Source of the DNA: Alkalimonas sp.
Lineage (GTDB): Bacteria; Pseudomonadota; Gammaproteobacteria; Enterobacterales; Alteromonadaceae
Length of the DNA: 64,000 nucleotides
Assembly (NCBI RefSeq): GCF_020831925.1
Contig: NZ_JAFIFQ010000001.1
Location: 150,888 to 214,887, forward strand
Reading direction: 5' to 3'
A model generated the notes under the pieces. The model saw nothing but the letters and a program-made list of their open reading frames with translations, was not told the DNA's origin and ran no database searches. The stretch's first letter is position 1, and each line of letters opens with the position of its first letter. Shown here piece after piece: positions 20,090-29,455 of this stretch. A program made the position numbers and the translations under genes.

Positions 20090-20961
20090 TGAGCATTCTG
20101 ATCAACAAAGACACCAAGGTGATCTGCCAAGGTTTCACTGGTAGCCAGGGTACTTTCCACTCCACGCAGGCCATCGAGTACGGTACGCAGATGGTTGGTG
20201 GTGTGAGCCCAGGTAAAGGCGGTTCAACTCATTTGGGCCTGCCGGTATTTAATACTGTGCGTGACGCAGTCGAAGCTACAGGCGCAACTGCGACTGTGAT
20301 CTACGTCCCGGCACCATTTTGTAAAGATGCCATCATCGAAGCGGCTGATGCCGGTATCCAACTGATTGTGTGTATCACCGAAGGCATTCCAACCATCGAT
20401 ATGCTGTTTGTGAAAGAGTATATCGATCAGAAAGGCGTGCGGATGATTGGTCCAAACTGCCCGGGGGTGATTACGCCAGGCGAGTGCAAAATCGGTATCA
20501 TGCCAGGTCATATCCATAAGGCCGGTAAAGTGGGCATCGTGTCCCGCTCTGGTACTTTGACTTATGAAGCCGTTAAGCAAACTACCGACGAAGGCTTTGG
20601 CCAGTCGACCTGTGTTGGTATTGGTGGCGACCCAATCCCAGGTTCTAACTTCATTGATATTCTGAAGTTGTTCCAGGACGATCCAAAAACGGAAGCCATC
20701 GTGATGATCGGTGAAATCGGTGGTACCGCGGAAGAAGAAGCGGCTGCTTACATCAAAGATCATGTCACCAAGCCAGTGGTTTCCTACATTGCTGGTGTGA
20801 CTGCACCTCCGGGCAAGCGTATGGGCCATGCCGGTGCCATCATTTCTGGTGGTAAAGGTACAGCGGATGACAAGTTCCGTGCTCTGGAAGATGCTGGCGT
20901 GAAAACCGTGCGTTCTTTGGCCGATATCGGCAAAGCACTGCGTGAGCTAACCGGCTGGTAA
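20089..20961 (+). CDS. sucD: Succinate-CoA ligase subunit alpha SucD
   Basis: SucD binds CoA and carries the phosphohistidine of succinyl-CoA synthetase. The 290 residues show the Rossmann CoA site [13 protein letters not shown] near residue 13, [19 protein letters not shown] near 122-140, and the active histidine in [14 protein letters not shown] (His near 246). It starts one base inside sucC and is followed by a strong terminator. Confidence 0.97.
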   Translation: MSILINKDTKVICQGFTGSQGTFHSTQAIEYGTQMVGGVSPGKGGSTHLGLPVFNTVRDAVEATGATATVIYVPAPFCKDAIIEAADAGIQLIVCITEGIPTIDMLFVKEYIDQKGVRMIGPNCPGVITPGECKIGIMPGHIHKAGKVGIVSRSGTLTYEAVKQTTDEGFGQSTCVGIGGDPIPGSNFIDILKLFQDDPKTEAIVMIGEIGGTAEEEAAAYIKDHVTKPVVSYIAGVTAPPGKRMGHAGAIISGGKGTADDKFRALEDAGVKTVRSLADIGKALRELTGW

Positions 20962-20985
20962 GTCGGTTTTTGCTTCGCATAAAAA

Positions 20986-21009
20986 CCCGCTGCTTGCAGC
21001 GGGTTTTTT
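20986..21009 (+). terminator. Rho-independent terminator after sucD
   Basis: A perfect 8-bp GC-rich stem (CCCGCTGC / GCAGCGGG) with a TT loop is followed by six Ts. The five As in front allow use in the other direction as well. Confidence 0.9.
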
Positions 21010-21154
21010 GCATCTTAGCCCTGTACCCCCCCTTTTTACAATTTTACACGGATGGAGGATTGTATTTTTTTTTAAAATCTGCGCACTATATAAGTAATTG
21101 CTTTTTTGCAATGAATCATAAAATAACACAATAACAAACACCAGGAACTTAAGT

Positions 21155-23554
21155 ATGCAAACGTTTAATCAATCGTTGCTTTATACTGCACTCGCAGGCG
21201 CACTTTCAATGACTGCTTCAACCGGATGGGCTGCTGATGAGTCCAGTGCAACCGACGATAATGTTGAGGTGATTACGGTTACATCGCGTAAGCGTGTTGA
21301 AACAATTATCGAAGTCCCTATGAATGTATCTTCGATCTCTGCTCTTGAAATAGCTGATCGGAACTTGATTACCAAAGAGGATTTACAGCGTACTTTAGCT
21401 GGTGCAGCCTCTCCTACAGGAGTATTGATACTTCGTGGCTTATCTGGCGGCAACAGTGCCGCACCATCTACCACTTCATCTTTTACAGACGATATTCCAT
21501 TTAACTTTGTCGACTTATACGACATTGAAGCTGTGGAGGTTTTGCGCGGCCCACAAGGCACGCTTTGGGGATCGAATGCGATTGGCGGTACCATCCGGGT
21601 TATTACCAAAAAGCCAATGCTGGATACTTTTGAACTGAATACTTCTGTACAAGCAAAATCGACTAAAAATGTTGATGGCACCAATCTGCAAGCTTGGGCA
21701 GCGGTTAACTTGCCTCTGATTGAAGACACACTGGCAATGCGGGTTACTGCACATAGCAGCCATAAGCCTGGAGCTATTGTCAATGCAGCAACTGGCACTC
21801 AGCGCAAAGTGGAAGATCAATACATCCGCTCCCAATTTTTATGGCAGCTAAATGATGAAACCAGTTTCAACTTTAGCTATTACAATGTGCAGACCAGCAC
21901 CGTTGGAACGCGTATTGCTGACTTATCACGTCCGACGGGCCGCTGGTTTGCCAACACCACTGAAAACCCAGATTCAATTTATGGCTACGATGTCGATTAT
22001 GGATTTTCACCTTGTGCTGAAGGTCAGAGTCGTGCGGAGTGTTTCGGCAATGTCTCATCCAGCCGCCCCAGCAAGTACATGATTTGGGAAAGCTTGGATG
22101 GTTGGTTTAAAAATGAAACCAATCTGTTCTCATTAAGCGCCAACTTTGACAATGTACTGAATTTTGCCGATGTGACCTATGCTGGTTCTTATCGTCAAAA
22201 TCGGGAAGACTCACTGGATAACTGGTCACGCCTTGACATGGCTGATATGGTTAAAACATGGATTATTAACTACGACAAAACATCAGGTTTGACCCATGAG
22301 TTCCGTATTCAGGATGTTGGTCAAACAGAAAACCTGAAGTGGACCGTCGGTGCTTTTTATGACAAAGGCTGGCGTGGAAATATTCCAAACAGTCAGTTCC
22401 AATATCATGAAAGTGATCCCCGAAGTATTGCCATTTTCTCTGATTGGAACGATTGGGTTGACTGGGAAGGCTACTGGGGTGAGTTGGGTGTGTTCAACGT
22501 GGGGCAGCTTGGTGAATACTGGTATGGCGACTCCAGCATCAACTATAACTTGTATTACAATGGTTCTTACTCAGTGGAAAAAGCGCTGTTTGGTGAAGCC
22601 AGTTACACCATTCGGACGGATAATATCGGTAGTTTTGAAGTAACAGCCGGTATTCGTTACTTTGATTTGGAAGACTATGCATCTTTTGGTTATTCAGGTA
22701 TTTGGGAAGAGCGGGAAGGTAGAACCGTACTTAGTCAAGGCGAAGAGTCTGGCAATCGTAAAAAAGTGAGTGTTGCCTGGTTACCTGATTCTGGCAGAAT
22801 GTCGGTTTATGCTCTGTATTCTGAAGGTTACCGTCCTGGTGGTAACAATGCACCTCTAGCCAATGCTTGCCGTAATGATCCTTTCGCTGAAGGCTACCAA
22901 GAGCGTTACACCTCGGATTCAATTGATAACTATGAAATTGGTTATAAGATGAATACTGGTAATTTCCAGTTTTCCTCTGCTATCTATCAAATCAATTGGT
23001 CAGATGTTTGGGCTAGTGTGTACATGCCGACGTGTGGTTTTAGCTACACTGCAAATGCTGCGAAAGCACGTTCGCGTGGTTTTGAGTGGGAAAGTAAGTA
23101 CAGCTTTGCCAACGACTTAGATCTGGTGTTTAATGCTTCTTACACCGATGCTAAGTTACTGGATAACGTCCCATCACTGCAGGCTGAGGCTGGTCAGAAT
23201 ATGACACAAGTGCCTAAGTACAATGCCTATATAGGTCTGGACAAGGGGTTGAACTTATTCGGTAAGCAAACTTTTGTTCGGTTGGATTTAGAGGCCTATG
23301 GCAAATACAACTCGCACTTTAACGCACGTGAAGATGGCTCTGATACGTCAGATGCTTACCGCAGAGTGAATCTGTCTGGTCGGATGGAGCTGAATGATAA
23401 CTTGCGATTGAGTGTCTTTATCAACAACTTGTTCGACAGCGAAATTGAGTTGTTCCGTCAGGCGCGAACTCGCTCAGGTAGTACAAATAATCTGAATGTG
23501 CTGTATGCCGATGAGCGTTCTGTAACGATGCGAATTGATTATACTTTCTTTTAA
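21155..23554 (+). CDS. TonB-dependent outer-membrane receptor
   Basis: This 799-residue protein has a signal peptide (MQTFNQ...STGWAADE, cleavage near residue 26), a TonB-box-like VEVITVTSRKR, a plug domain with EAVEVLRGPQGTLWGSNAIGGTIRVITKKP split as the recognised VLRGPQGTLWG and AIGGTIRVITK blocks (near 127-152), and a long beta-barrel ending in an aromatic residue (YTFF). The barrel resembles the FepA/CirA-like group of uncharacterised receptors. The substrate is unknown; no transporter or regulator gene adjoins it. Its DNA is more AT-rich than the TCA genes on its left. The 193-bp upstream gap is AT-rich and likely carries its promoter. Confidence 0.9.
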   Translation: MQTFNQSLLYTALAGALSMTASTGWAADESSATDDNVEVITVTSRKRVETIIEVPMNVSSISALEIADRNLITKEDLQRTLAGAASPTGVLILRGLSGGNSAAPSTTSSFTDDIPFNFVDLYDIEAVEVLRGPQGTLWGSNAIGGTIRVITKKPMLDTFELNTSVQAKSTKNVDGTNLQAWAAVNLPLIEDTLAMRVTAHSSHKPGAIVNAATGTQRKVEDQYIRSQFLWQLNDETSFNFSYYNVQTSTVGTRIADLSRPTGRWFANTTENPDSIYGYDVDYGFSPCAEGQSRAECFGNVSSSRPSKYMIWESLDGWFKNETNLFSLSANFDNVLNFADVTYAGSYRQNREDSLDNWSRLDMADMVKTWIINYDKTSGLTHEFRIQDVGQTENLKWTVGAFYDKGWRGNIPNSQFQYHESDPRSIAIFSDWNDWVDWEGYWGELGVFNVGQLGEYWYGDSSINYNLYYNGSYSVEKALFGEASYTIRTDNIGSFEVTAGIRYFDLEDYASFGYSGIWEEREGRTVLSQGEESGNRKKVSVAWLPDSGRMSVYALYSEGYRPGGNNAPLANACRNDPFAEGYQERYTSDSIDNYEIGYKMNTGNFQFSSAIYQINWSDVWASVYMPTCGFSYTANAAKARSRGFEWESKYSFANDLDLVFNASYTDAKLLDNVPSLQAEAGQNMTQVPKYNAYIGLDKGLNLFGKQTFVRLDLEAYGKYNSHFNAREDGSDTSDAYRRVNLSGRMELNDNLRLSVFINNLFDSEIELFRQARTRSGSTNNLNVLYADERSVTMRIDYTFF

Positions 23555-23572
23555 GTAAATCCATCATCAATG

Positions 23573-23597
23573 AAAGGGGCCTGTTAGGCCCCTTTTT
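23573..23597 (+). terminator. Rho-independent terminator after the TonB receptor
   Basis: A perfect 9-bp stem (AAAGGGGCC / GGCCCCTTT) with loop TGTTA runs into further Ts. It lies 18 bp past the receptor stop. Confidence 0.9.
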
Positions 23598-23680
23598 CAT
23601 TAAGGTGCCACTGTTAAGTGTTGGTTTCGCTGTTATAATGAGCCAAATTTTGTATGTTCCAGAAAAGGACTCAATCAGCT

Positions 23681-25345
23681 ATGGCGGACGTTGAACATCG
23701 CCCCAGTAATTTTATTCGTCAAATCATTGATAAAGATTTAGCCAGTGGCAAACACAGCTCTGTGCATACCCGTTTTCCACCCGAGCCGAACGGCTTTTTA
23801 CATATTGGCCATGCTAAGTCGATTTGTTTGAACTTTGGTATTGCCGAAGATTATCAGGGCAGCTGCAATTTGCGCTTTGATGACACCAACCCGGAAAAAG
23901 AAAACATCGACTTCGTCCACTCCATTCAACAGGATGTGAAATGGCTTGGCTTTGACTGGCAAGATCCCGTGCACTATTCATCAGATTACTTTGATAAGTT
24001 GTATGGTTTTGCGGTCGAGCTGATTCAAAAAGGTCTGGCTTATGTTTGTTTTCTTAATGCTGAGGAAATGCGTGAATACCGCGGCAGCCTGACCAAGCCA
24101 GGCAAGCACAGCCCAACCCGCGATACCTCACCGCAAGAAAACCTGGCTCTGTTTGAGAAAATGCGCGCTGGTGGTTTTAAAGAAGGTGAGTGCTCGCTGC
24201 GGGCCAAGATTGATATGAGTTCGCCTTTTATTTGCATGCGTGATCCGGTGATATACAGGGTGAAGTTTGCCCATCACCATCAAACCGGCGATACATGGTG
24301 CATCTACCCGATGTACGATTTTACCCACTGTATATCGGACGCATTGGAAGGTATTACCCATTCGCTGTGCACCCTGGAGTTTCAGGACAACCGCCGGTTG
24401 TACGACTGGATCTTGGATAACATCAGCATCGATTGCCACCCGCAGCAAATTGAGTTTTCCCGTTTAAATCTTGAATACACCGTGATGAGCAAGCGCAAGC
24501 TGCAAACCCTGGTGGAAAAACAGGTGGTGCAGGGCTGGGATGATCCGCGCATGCCGACCATCGCCGGTTTGCGCCGCCGTGGTTACACGCCAGAGTCGAT
24601 TCGTGAATTTGCCAAACGCATTGGTGTGACCAAGCAAGACAACATCATTGAGATGAGTGCCCTTGAATCCTGCATCCGGGATGATCTGAATGTAAGGGCA
24701 CCGCGTGCTATGGCAGTGCTGGATCCGCTCAAAGTCACTATCACCAACTACCCGGAAGGCGAGTTGCAGTGGCTGGATGTGCCGAATCACCCGAACGATG
24801 ACAGCTTGGGGCAACGCCAGTTACCCTTTGGTAAGGTGGTCTACATTGATCAGGCTGATTTTCGCGAAGAAGCCAATAAAAAATACAAGCGACTGGTTAC
24901 TGGCGGCTGTGTGCGGCTGCGCAATGCTTATGTGATCCAGGCCGATGAAGTCGTCAAAGATGCGGATGGTAACGTGATCGAGCTGCGGTGCAGCTATCTG
25001 CCGGAGACTTTGGGGGAAAACCCAGCCGATGGTCGAAAAGTTCGGGGCGTGATCCATTGGGTGGAAGCAACCCAGGCCAAACCAGCCGAGTTTCGGGTGT
25101 ACGATCGCCTGTTCAGTGTACCGAACCCGGCTGCAGAGGAAGATTTTCTGCAGTGTGTGAATCCTGAGTCTTTGTTCATCAAACAAGGCCTGGTGGAGCC
25201 ATCCTTGCAGCATGCAGTGGCTGGGCATGCCTACCAGTTTGAACGTGAGGGGTATTACTGCGCCGACAGTATCGACTCAACCCAGGAACATCTGGTGTTT
25301 AACCGTACCGTAGGTTTGCGTGATAGCTGGAGCGATGTTTCTTAA
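23681..25345 (+). CDS. glnS: Glutaminyl-tRNA synthetase
   Basis: GlnS charges tRNA-Gln. The ATG at 23681 ([11 protein letters not shown]) was chosen because AAAGGA lies 11 bp upstream and it gives 554 residues, the same length as E. coli GlnS; an ATG 27 bp earlier in the same frame is unlikely. The class I motifs are [14 protein letters not shown] near residue 34 and VMSKRKL near 268. The C-terminal anticodon-binding beta-barrels are complete. It stands alone between two terminators. Confidence 0.97.
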   Translation: MADVEHRPSNFIRQIIDKDLASGKHSSVHTRFPPEPNGFLHIGHAKSICLNFGIAEDYQGSCNLRFDDTNPEKENIDFVHSIQQDVKWLGFDWQDPVHYSSDYFDKLYGFAVELIQKGLAYVCFLNAEEMREYRGSLTKPGKHSPTRDTSPQENLALFEKMRAGGFKEGECSLRAKIDMSSPFICMRDPVIYRVKFAHHHQTGDTWCIYPMYDFTHCISDALEGITHSLCTLEFQDNRRLYDWILDNISIDCHPQQIEFSRLNLEYTVMSKRKLQTLVEKQVVQGWDDPRMPTIAGLRRRGYTPESIREFAKRIGVTKQDNIIEMSALESCIRDDLNVRAPRAMAVLDPLKVTITNYPEGELQWLDVPNHPNDDSLGQRQLPFGKVVYIDQADFREEANKKYKRLVTGGCVRLRNAYVIQADEVVKDADGNVIELRCSYLPETLGENPADGRKVRGVIHWVEATQAKPAEFRVYDRLFSVPNPAAEEDFLQCVNPESLFIKQGLVEPSLQHAVAGHAYQFEREGYYCADSIDSTQEHLVFNRTVGLRDSWSDVS

Positions 25346-25371
25346 GCCTCTATCAAGTGTTAGGGTTTCCA

Positions 25372-25404
25372 ATAAGGGCCATCCATGCGATGGCCCTTAT
25401 GTTT
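25372..25404 (+). terminator. Terminator between glnS and the convergent DUF3185 gene
   Basis: A perfect 12-bp inverted repeat (ATAAGGGCCATC / GATGGCCCTTAT, loop CATGC) is followed by GTTTT. It sits between convergent genes and probably serves glnS. Confidence 0.8.
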
Positions 25405-25424
25405 TAAGGTCAGGATTTTTTTGC

Positions 25425-25625
25425 TTAGCGACCTTTTCGCAGCAATAGTCCAAGACCGATGACCGCGGCAACGGCACCAGAGACGAGATAAAGCACTGTG
25501 TTATCGGTTGGGTTGCCAGTAATCGCCTCGGTGATTTGAGACGCGGTTGAGTTGTATTCGGTGTAGGCAAAGTAAAGTAAAATAGCGCCTGCGATAAGGG
25601 CTGCTATGCCAATAATTCGTTGCAT
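25425..25625 (-). CDS. DUF3185 small membrane protein
   Basis: The 66-residue protein has two hydrophobic helices (about 3-22 and 44-62), a short polar loop with TASQITEAITGNPTDNT, and a basic C-terminus LLLRKGR. This is the DUF3185 layout (YtjA-like small inner-membrane proteins). Function is unknown. A GGGAGAAGAAG ribosome site precedes the ATG. Confidence 0.8.
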   Translation of the reverse strand: MQRIIGIAALIAGAILLYFAYTEYNSTASQITEAITGNPTDNTVLYLVSGAVAAVIGLGLLLRKGR

Positions 25626-25792
25626 CTTCTTCTCCCTGATTAAAGTATGGATCGGATAACCCAGTCACCCCCATAAGACTTCGGCTGGCATCTGTTTTTG
25701 AGGTTACTTGGCTATAAGCCTAGTCGAGCGCTGGAAAATTGCGTACTATTTTGAAAAGCTTAGTGTGATACGCAGGTTTTGGAGGCATGTGC

Positions 25793-26344
25793 ATGGTGTC
25801 CGGTCGCGATGAAAAAATAGAGCTGGAGCATGAAGCGGCCCGAATTTTTATGCGCCTCTATGAGCGACGTTTTGGCATTAAGATGCGCCACATCTGGCAC
25901 AACGAGCCACGTCGGCCGGACGTTTCCTGTTACTATGATCACCAGAAGCTGGATTTGGAAATTGCGCATTTGTATGGCAGTGAGGCGGAAGCCATGCATA
26001 TCCTTGGGCGTGAACTTAGCCCGCACACTCACCGCGAGTTGTTGCAATTGATGCGAATGCCGGCAGAGGCACGCCTGGTCGCAGCTCTCAACAGTTTGCT
26101 GGCCAGCAAGGCAGAAAAAAGTTACGACAGCGAGCGTGTCTGGCTGGTGATCCGCAATGCCAACCCGTTATGGACGAAAGAGGAGATGCTGGCGCACTTT
26201 CCGAAACTGCACTTACCGAAAACCCATCCATTCGAACAGGTATGGGTGATTGGCGATATGCAGGGGGAGTCCGGTTTGCTGGCACTTTACCCGCCACTGC
26301 ACTTGCCAAAGCAGCAAACCAAGCCGTACAGAAAGGATTTTTGA
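25793..26344 (+). CDS. Conserved protein of unknown function, possible PD-(D/E)xK-like fold
   Basis: I do not recognise a named family. The start at 25793 is preferred because GGAGG (25781-25785) is 7 bp away; the ATG at 25787 is too close to it. The 183-residue soluble protein has an N-terminal helix (DEKIELEHEAARIFMRLYERRFG), then RPDVSCYYDHQKLDLEIAHLYG split over residues 41-62, and SKAEKSYDSERVWLVIRN near 106-123. A PD, D-x-E and K-x-x-Y series spaced like this is seen in some restriction-endonuclease-fold proteins, but the usual ExK lysine is replaced by Ala. It is the first of a coupled set: its stop overlaps the next start (TGATG), and earP and efp follow. Confidence 0.6.
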   Translation: MVSGRDEKIELEHEAARIFMRLYERRFGIKMRHIWHNEPRRPDVSCYYDHQKLDLEIAHLYGSEAEAMHILGRELSPHTHRELLQLMRMPAEARLVAALNSLLASKAEKSYDSERVWLVIRNANPLWTKEEMLAHFPKLHLPKTHPFEQVWVIGDMQGESGLLALYPPLHLPKQQTKPYRKDF

Positions 26345-26721
26345 TGATGCTGAACATTTATCACCGCCTTGCCCGGCTATTGCAGCCAGCATTCTGGTTA
26401 ATTTTACTGCTGGCCGCAGCGAGCGGCCTGGTGTTTTTCTGGCAGATGCTTGGTTCCGACCAACCGCATCAAAGCGCAGTGTTGTTCTGGTTGCTGATGA
26501 TGCTGGCTTTGCTTGGGTGCCTGCTGGTTATTAAGTTATTCGCAAGCCCCGCACCGTCACTGGATGGACAAAAAGGCTTTTTGTCGCGGCTGAAAATTCG
26601 TTTGATTCGTTTGGGCTATTCGCTGCTGGCTGTGATGACCAGCCTGATTTGGCTGGCTATTATGGTATTGGCTTTACGGGTAGGCTTTGGTGCCTTGCTG
26701 CGTTTGCTCTTGGGTCACTGA
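26344..26721 (+). CDS. Small integral membrane protein of unknown function
   Basis: The 125-residue protein has three clear hydrophobic segments (about 13-32, 43-62 and 87-122), with a positively charged loop (SRLKIRLIRLG) between the second and third. No family is recognised. The ATG at 26344 overlaps the previous stop by one base, and the second ATG at 26347 is equally possible. The stop is 2 bp before the earP start. The tight packing suggests co-translation with EarP. Confidence 0.6.
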   Translation: MMLNIYHRLARLLQPAFWLILLLAAASGLVFFWQMLGSDQPHQSAVLFWLLMMLALLGCLLVIKLFASPAPSLDGQKGFLSRLKIRLIRLGYSLLAVMTSLIWLAIMVLALRVGFGALLRLLLGH

Positions 26722-26723
26722 GC

Positions 26724-27884
26724 ATGCGCTGGGATATTTTTTGTCGGGTCATTGATAACTTTGGCGATATTGGCGTCTGCTGGCGTTTGGCAAAGCAGCT
26801 GCAAGCTGAGCATGGCTGTCAGATACGGTTATGGGTTGATGATTTGCAAAGCTTTCAGCGCATTTGTGCTCAGGTGCAGCCGCAGCTGGCCAGGCAAACT
26901 TTAACGCAAGGTATCGAGGTGTGGCACTGGACTGATGAGGTGAATGCTTTGCTGCACCAAGCAGGTTGTGCACAGGTGGTGATTGAAGCCTTTGCCTGCG
27001 ACTTACCTGAGCTGTATGTACAGCAAATGGCAGCAGCAGCTACCAAGCCGGTTTGGTTGAATCTGGAGTATTTATCGGCCGAGGGCTGGGTGTTGGACTG
27101 CCATGCGTTGCCATCACCTCATCCGCAACTGCCGCTGCAAAAGCATTTCTTCTTTCCTGGCTTTGTTGAGGGGACAGGTGGTTTACTGCGGGAGCACAAC
27201 CTTGTAGAAACCATGACGACCTGGTTACAGCAAGGCGGCAAGGCCCGCTTGCTCAACGAGCTGGGCATTGAGCAGCCACAGCGCTATCAGCGTCTGATTT
27301 TTCTGTTTGCCTACAGCCACCTTGAACTCATGTCGTTGCTAAGTGCCTGGGGGCAAGAAAGCATACCGCAACTCTGTTTGGTGCCAGAAGGCGCTTTGGC
27401 GAATGAACTGCGTACTTTGTTCCCCCAGCTTGAACATCACCGTTCGCTTACATTAGGACGTCTTAGCCTGCAGCTGTTACCTTTTATTAATCAACAGCAG
27501 TTTGATCAGCTGTTGTGGTGTGCTGATGTTAATTTTGTGCGGGGAGAAGACTCGTTGGTGCGGGCACTATGGGCCGGAAAACCTTTTGTCTGGCAATTGT
27601 ACCGTCAGGCTGAGGACGCTCACCTTGAGAAGCTAACTGCATTCTGGCAGCACTTTGTTCAAGGCATGCCTGCAGCCTTGCAGCAGGCGTTATGGCAGTT
27701 CTGGTTGCACTGGAATCAGCAAGAAGACGTTGTGTTTCCCTGGCAGCAACTGTTAGCGCTTCTCCCTGAATGGCAGATGCACTGCCTTGGCTGGCGTAGT
27801 GAACTCTGTAAACAGGGCGATCTGGCAAAGAATCTGGTGCGTTTTGTTGAAAAAAAATTTATACTAACGCCAAATTTTTCCTAG
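26724..27884 (+). CDS. earP: EF-P arginine rhamnosyltransferase EarP
   Basis: EarP transfers rhamnose from dTDP-rhamnose to a conserved arginine of elongation factor P. The start MRWDIFCRVIDNFGDIGVCWRLAKQL (residues 1-26; the NFGDIGVCWRL block is diagnostic) gives 386 residues, the usual length. The C-terminal nucleotide-sugar site VRGEDSLVRALWAGKPFVWQLY is present near 270-290 (recognised blocks RGEDSLVRA and GKPFVWQ). Rare upstream starts in the same frame would run into the preceding gene. efp follows 21 bp downstream, the standard earP-efp arrangement, so enzyme and substrate are made together. Confidence 0.95.
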   Translation: MRWDIFCRVIDNFGDIGVCWRLAKQLQAEHGCQIRLWVDDLQSFQRICAQVQPQLARQTLTQGIEVWHWTDEVNALLHQAGCAQVVIEAFACDLPELYVQQMAAAATKPVWLNLEYLSAEGWVLDCHALPSPHPQLPLQKHFFFPGFVEGTGGLLREHNLVETMTTWLQQGGKARLLNELGIEQPQRYQRLIFLFAYSHLELMSLLSAWGQESIPQLCLVPEGALANELRTLFPQLEHHRSLTLGRLSLQLLPFINQQQFDQLLWCADVNFVRGEDSLVRALWAGKPFVWQLYRQAEDAHLEKLTAFWQHFVQGMPAALQQALWQFWLHWNQQEDVVFPWQQLLALLPEWQMHCLGWRSELCKQGDLAKNLVRFVEKKFILTPNFS

Positions 27885-27905
27885 TAAGAAGAAACTACTA
27901 TTATG

Positions 27906-28466
27906 ATGAAAACTGCTCAAGAGCTGCGTGCTGGCCAGGTGATTATGGTTGGCAGCGAGCCAATGGTCATTTTAAAAGCGGAATACAACAAGTCTGGTCG
28001 TAACTCGGCTGTTGTTAAAATGAAGCTGAAAAACCTGCTGAACAGCCAAGGTACTGAAACTGTATACCGTGCTGATGACAAGTTCGAACAAGTGATTCTG
28101 GAAAACAAAGAAGTCACTTATTCTTACTATGCCGATCCTATGTATGTCTTTATGGACGAAGAATACAACCAGTTCGAAGTGGAAGCAGAAAACATGGAAA
28201 GTGCGCTGAAATACCTGGGTGACGGTATGCAGTGTACCTTGGTGTTCTACGGAGAGCGTCCAATTTCTGTTGATTTGCCAACCATCGTCATTCGTGAAGT
28301 GGTTTACACCGAACCTGCTGCTAAAGGCGATACCACTGGTAAGGTCATGAAACCTGCCAAACTGGATACTGGCTTTGAGCTGATGGTGCCAGCTTTCGTT
28401 GAAACGGGCGATCGCATCGAAATTGATACCCGCACCGACGAATACCGCAGTCGCGCGAAAAACTAA
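27906..28466 (+). CDS. efp: Elongation factor P (arginine-32 type)
   Basis: EF-P relieves ribosome stalling at polyproline. The KOW-like N-terminal domain carries [14 protein letters not shown]. With the second of two adjacent ATGs (27906) as the start, the loop arginine is residue 32, the rhamnosylated position known for EarP-dependent EF-P; starting at 27903 would make it 33. The C-terminal [10 protein letters not shown] end is typical. Length is 186 residues. No epmA/epmB lysine-modification genes are expected with this type, and none are seen. Confidence 0.97.
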   Translation: MKTAQELRAGQVIMVGSEPMVILKAEYNKSGRNSAVVKMKLKNLLNSQGTETVYRADDKFEQVILENKEVTYSYYADPMYVFMDEEYNQFEVEAENMESALKYLGDGMQCTLVFYGERPISVDLPTIVIREVVYTEPAAKGDTTGKVMKPAKLDTGFELMVPAFVETGDRIEIDTRTDEYRSRAKN

Positions 28467-28488
28467 TTGCTTGACGTCTTGCTAGTAA

Positions 28489-28516
28489 CAGGGAGCTTCG
28501 GCTCCCTGTTTGTTTT
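28489..28516 (+). terminator. Rho-independent terminator after efp
   Basis: CAGGGAGC / GCTCCCTG with a TTCG tetraloop, followed by TTTGTTTT. It is 22 bp past the efp stop and close to the end of the convergent GGDEF gene. Confidence 0.9.
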
Positions 28517-28521
28517 GTGGG

Positions 28522-29436
28522 CTAGTTCGCCCAGCGCAGCTGATTTTTACCCTGTTGTTTGGCTTGATACAACATGTCATCGGCAGGCTTAATGGCGGCT
28601 TCTAGCTGTTGGTGTTGTGCCGGCATGCAGCTGACGCCGCCGGCACTCAGTGTAATGATGTCGCTGACTGGGGAATAATCGTGGCGAATGTGTAAGTCTT
28701 TGACTTGTTGCAAGCAAAACTCAATCAGTTGATGACTGCCATCCTCGTTGCTTTCAGGCAACAAAATCACAAACTCTTCGCCACCGTAACGGGCGATAAA
28801 GTCATTCGGTCGCTTCAGGCTATTTTTTAACGTGTTGGCCACCAGATGCAATATTTTGTCGCCTGCAGCGTGCCCATAATGGTCGTTGTATTCTTTAAAA
28901 TGGTCAATATCCAACATTACGACACTCAGTGAGCTTTGTTGCCGTGCTGCACTGCGCCAATACAGATCCAGCACCTGAGCATATTTACGGCGATTGGCAA
29001 TGCCGGTCAGTGGGTCGATGTGGGCCAGCTGCTCCAACATTCGGCGTTGCCGTGCCAGCTGCAAGTGCAAACGTACCCGTGCCTGTACGATGGCGGTATG
29101 AAAGGGTTTGTATATGTAGTCGCAGGCACCTAGGTGAAGGCCTTGCTCTTCGTGGCTGCTGTCATTCAGGGCGGTGATAAAAATCACCGGGATGCCGCTG
29201 GTCAGGCTCTGGTGTTTGAGGGTTTTTATCAATTCAAAACCGCTTGTTTCTGGCATCAGCACATCCAGTAAAATCAAGTCGGGTTGATACTCAATGGCTT
29301 TTCGCAAGCCTTGCTCTGCCGATTGTGCCAGCATCACATCGACATCCTGACGTAAAATATCGCCCAGGACTTTCAGGTTGGTTTTCTGATCATCGATGAT
29401 CAAGACACGCTGTCTGCCAGTAGCTGGTTCGCTCAT
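28522..29436 (-). CDS. Response regulator with GGDEF diguanylate cyclase domain
   Basis: The 304-residue protein has an N-terminal receiver domain (LIIDDQ, phospho-acceptor Asp58 in LLDVLMP, conserved Lys in YKPF) and a C-terminal GGDEF domain with an intact RYGGEEFVILLP active loop near residue 216. RxxD (RPND) lies five residues before GGEEF, forming an inhibitory I-site. It should make c-di-GMP when phosphorylated and be product-inhibited. The start was set at 29436 because AAGAGGAAAC precedes that ATG. It lies 19 bp downstream of the giant kinase gene, whose HPt domain is a likely phosphodonor. Confidence 0.92.
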   Translation of the reverse strand: MSEPATGRQRVLIIDDQKTNLKVLGDILRQDVDVMLAQSAEQGLRKAIEYQPDLILLDVLMPETSGFELIKTLKHQSLTSGIPVIFITALNDSSHEEQGLHLGACDYIYKPFHTAIVQARVRLHLQLARQRRMLEQLAHIDPLTGIANRRKYAQVLDLYWRSAARQQSSLSVVMLDIDHFKEYNDHYGHAAGDKILHLVANTLKNSLKRPNDFIARYGGEEFVILLPESNEDGSHQLIEFCLQQVKDLHIRHDYSPVSDIITLSAGGVSCMPAQHQQLEAAIKPADDMLYQAKQQGKNQLRWAN

Positions 29437-29455
29437 GTTTCCTCTTACATCCTTG

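Noticed and set aside
20224..20829. Long minus-strand open frames opposite sucC, sucD and sucA
   Set aside because: They are by-products of codon bias in the strongly coding opposite strand and show no family motifs.
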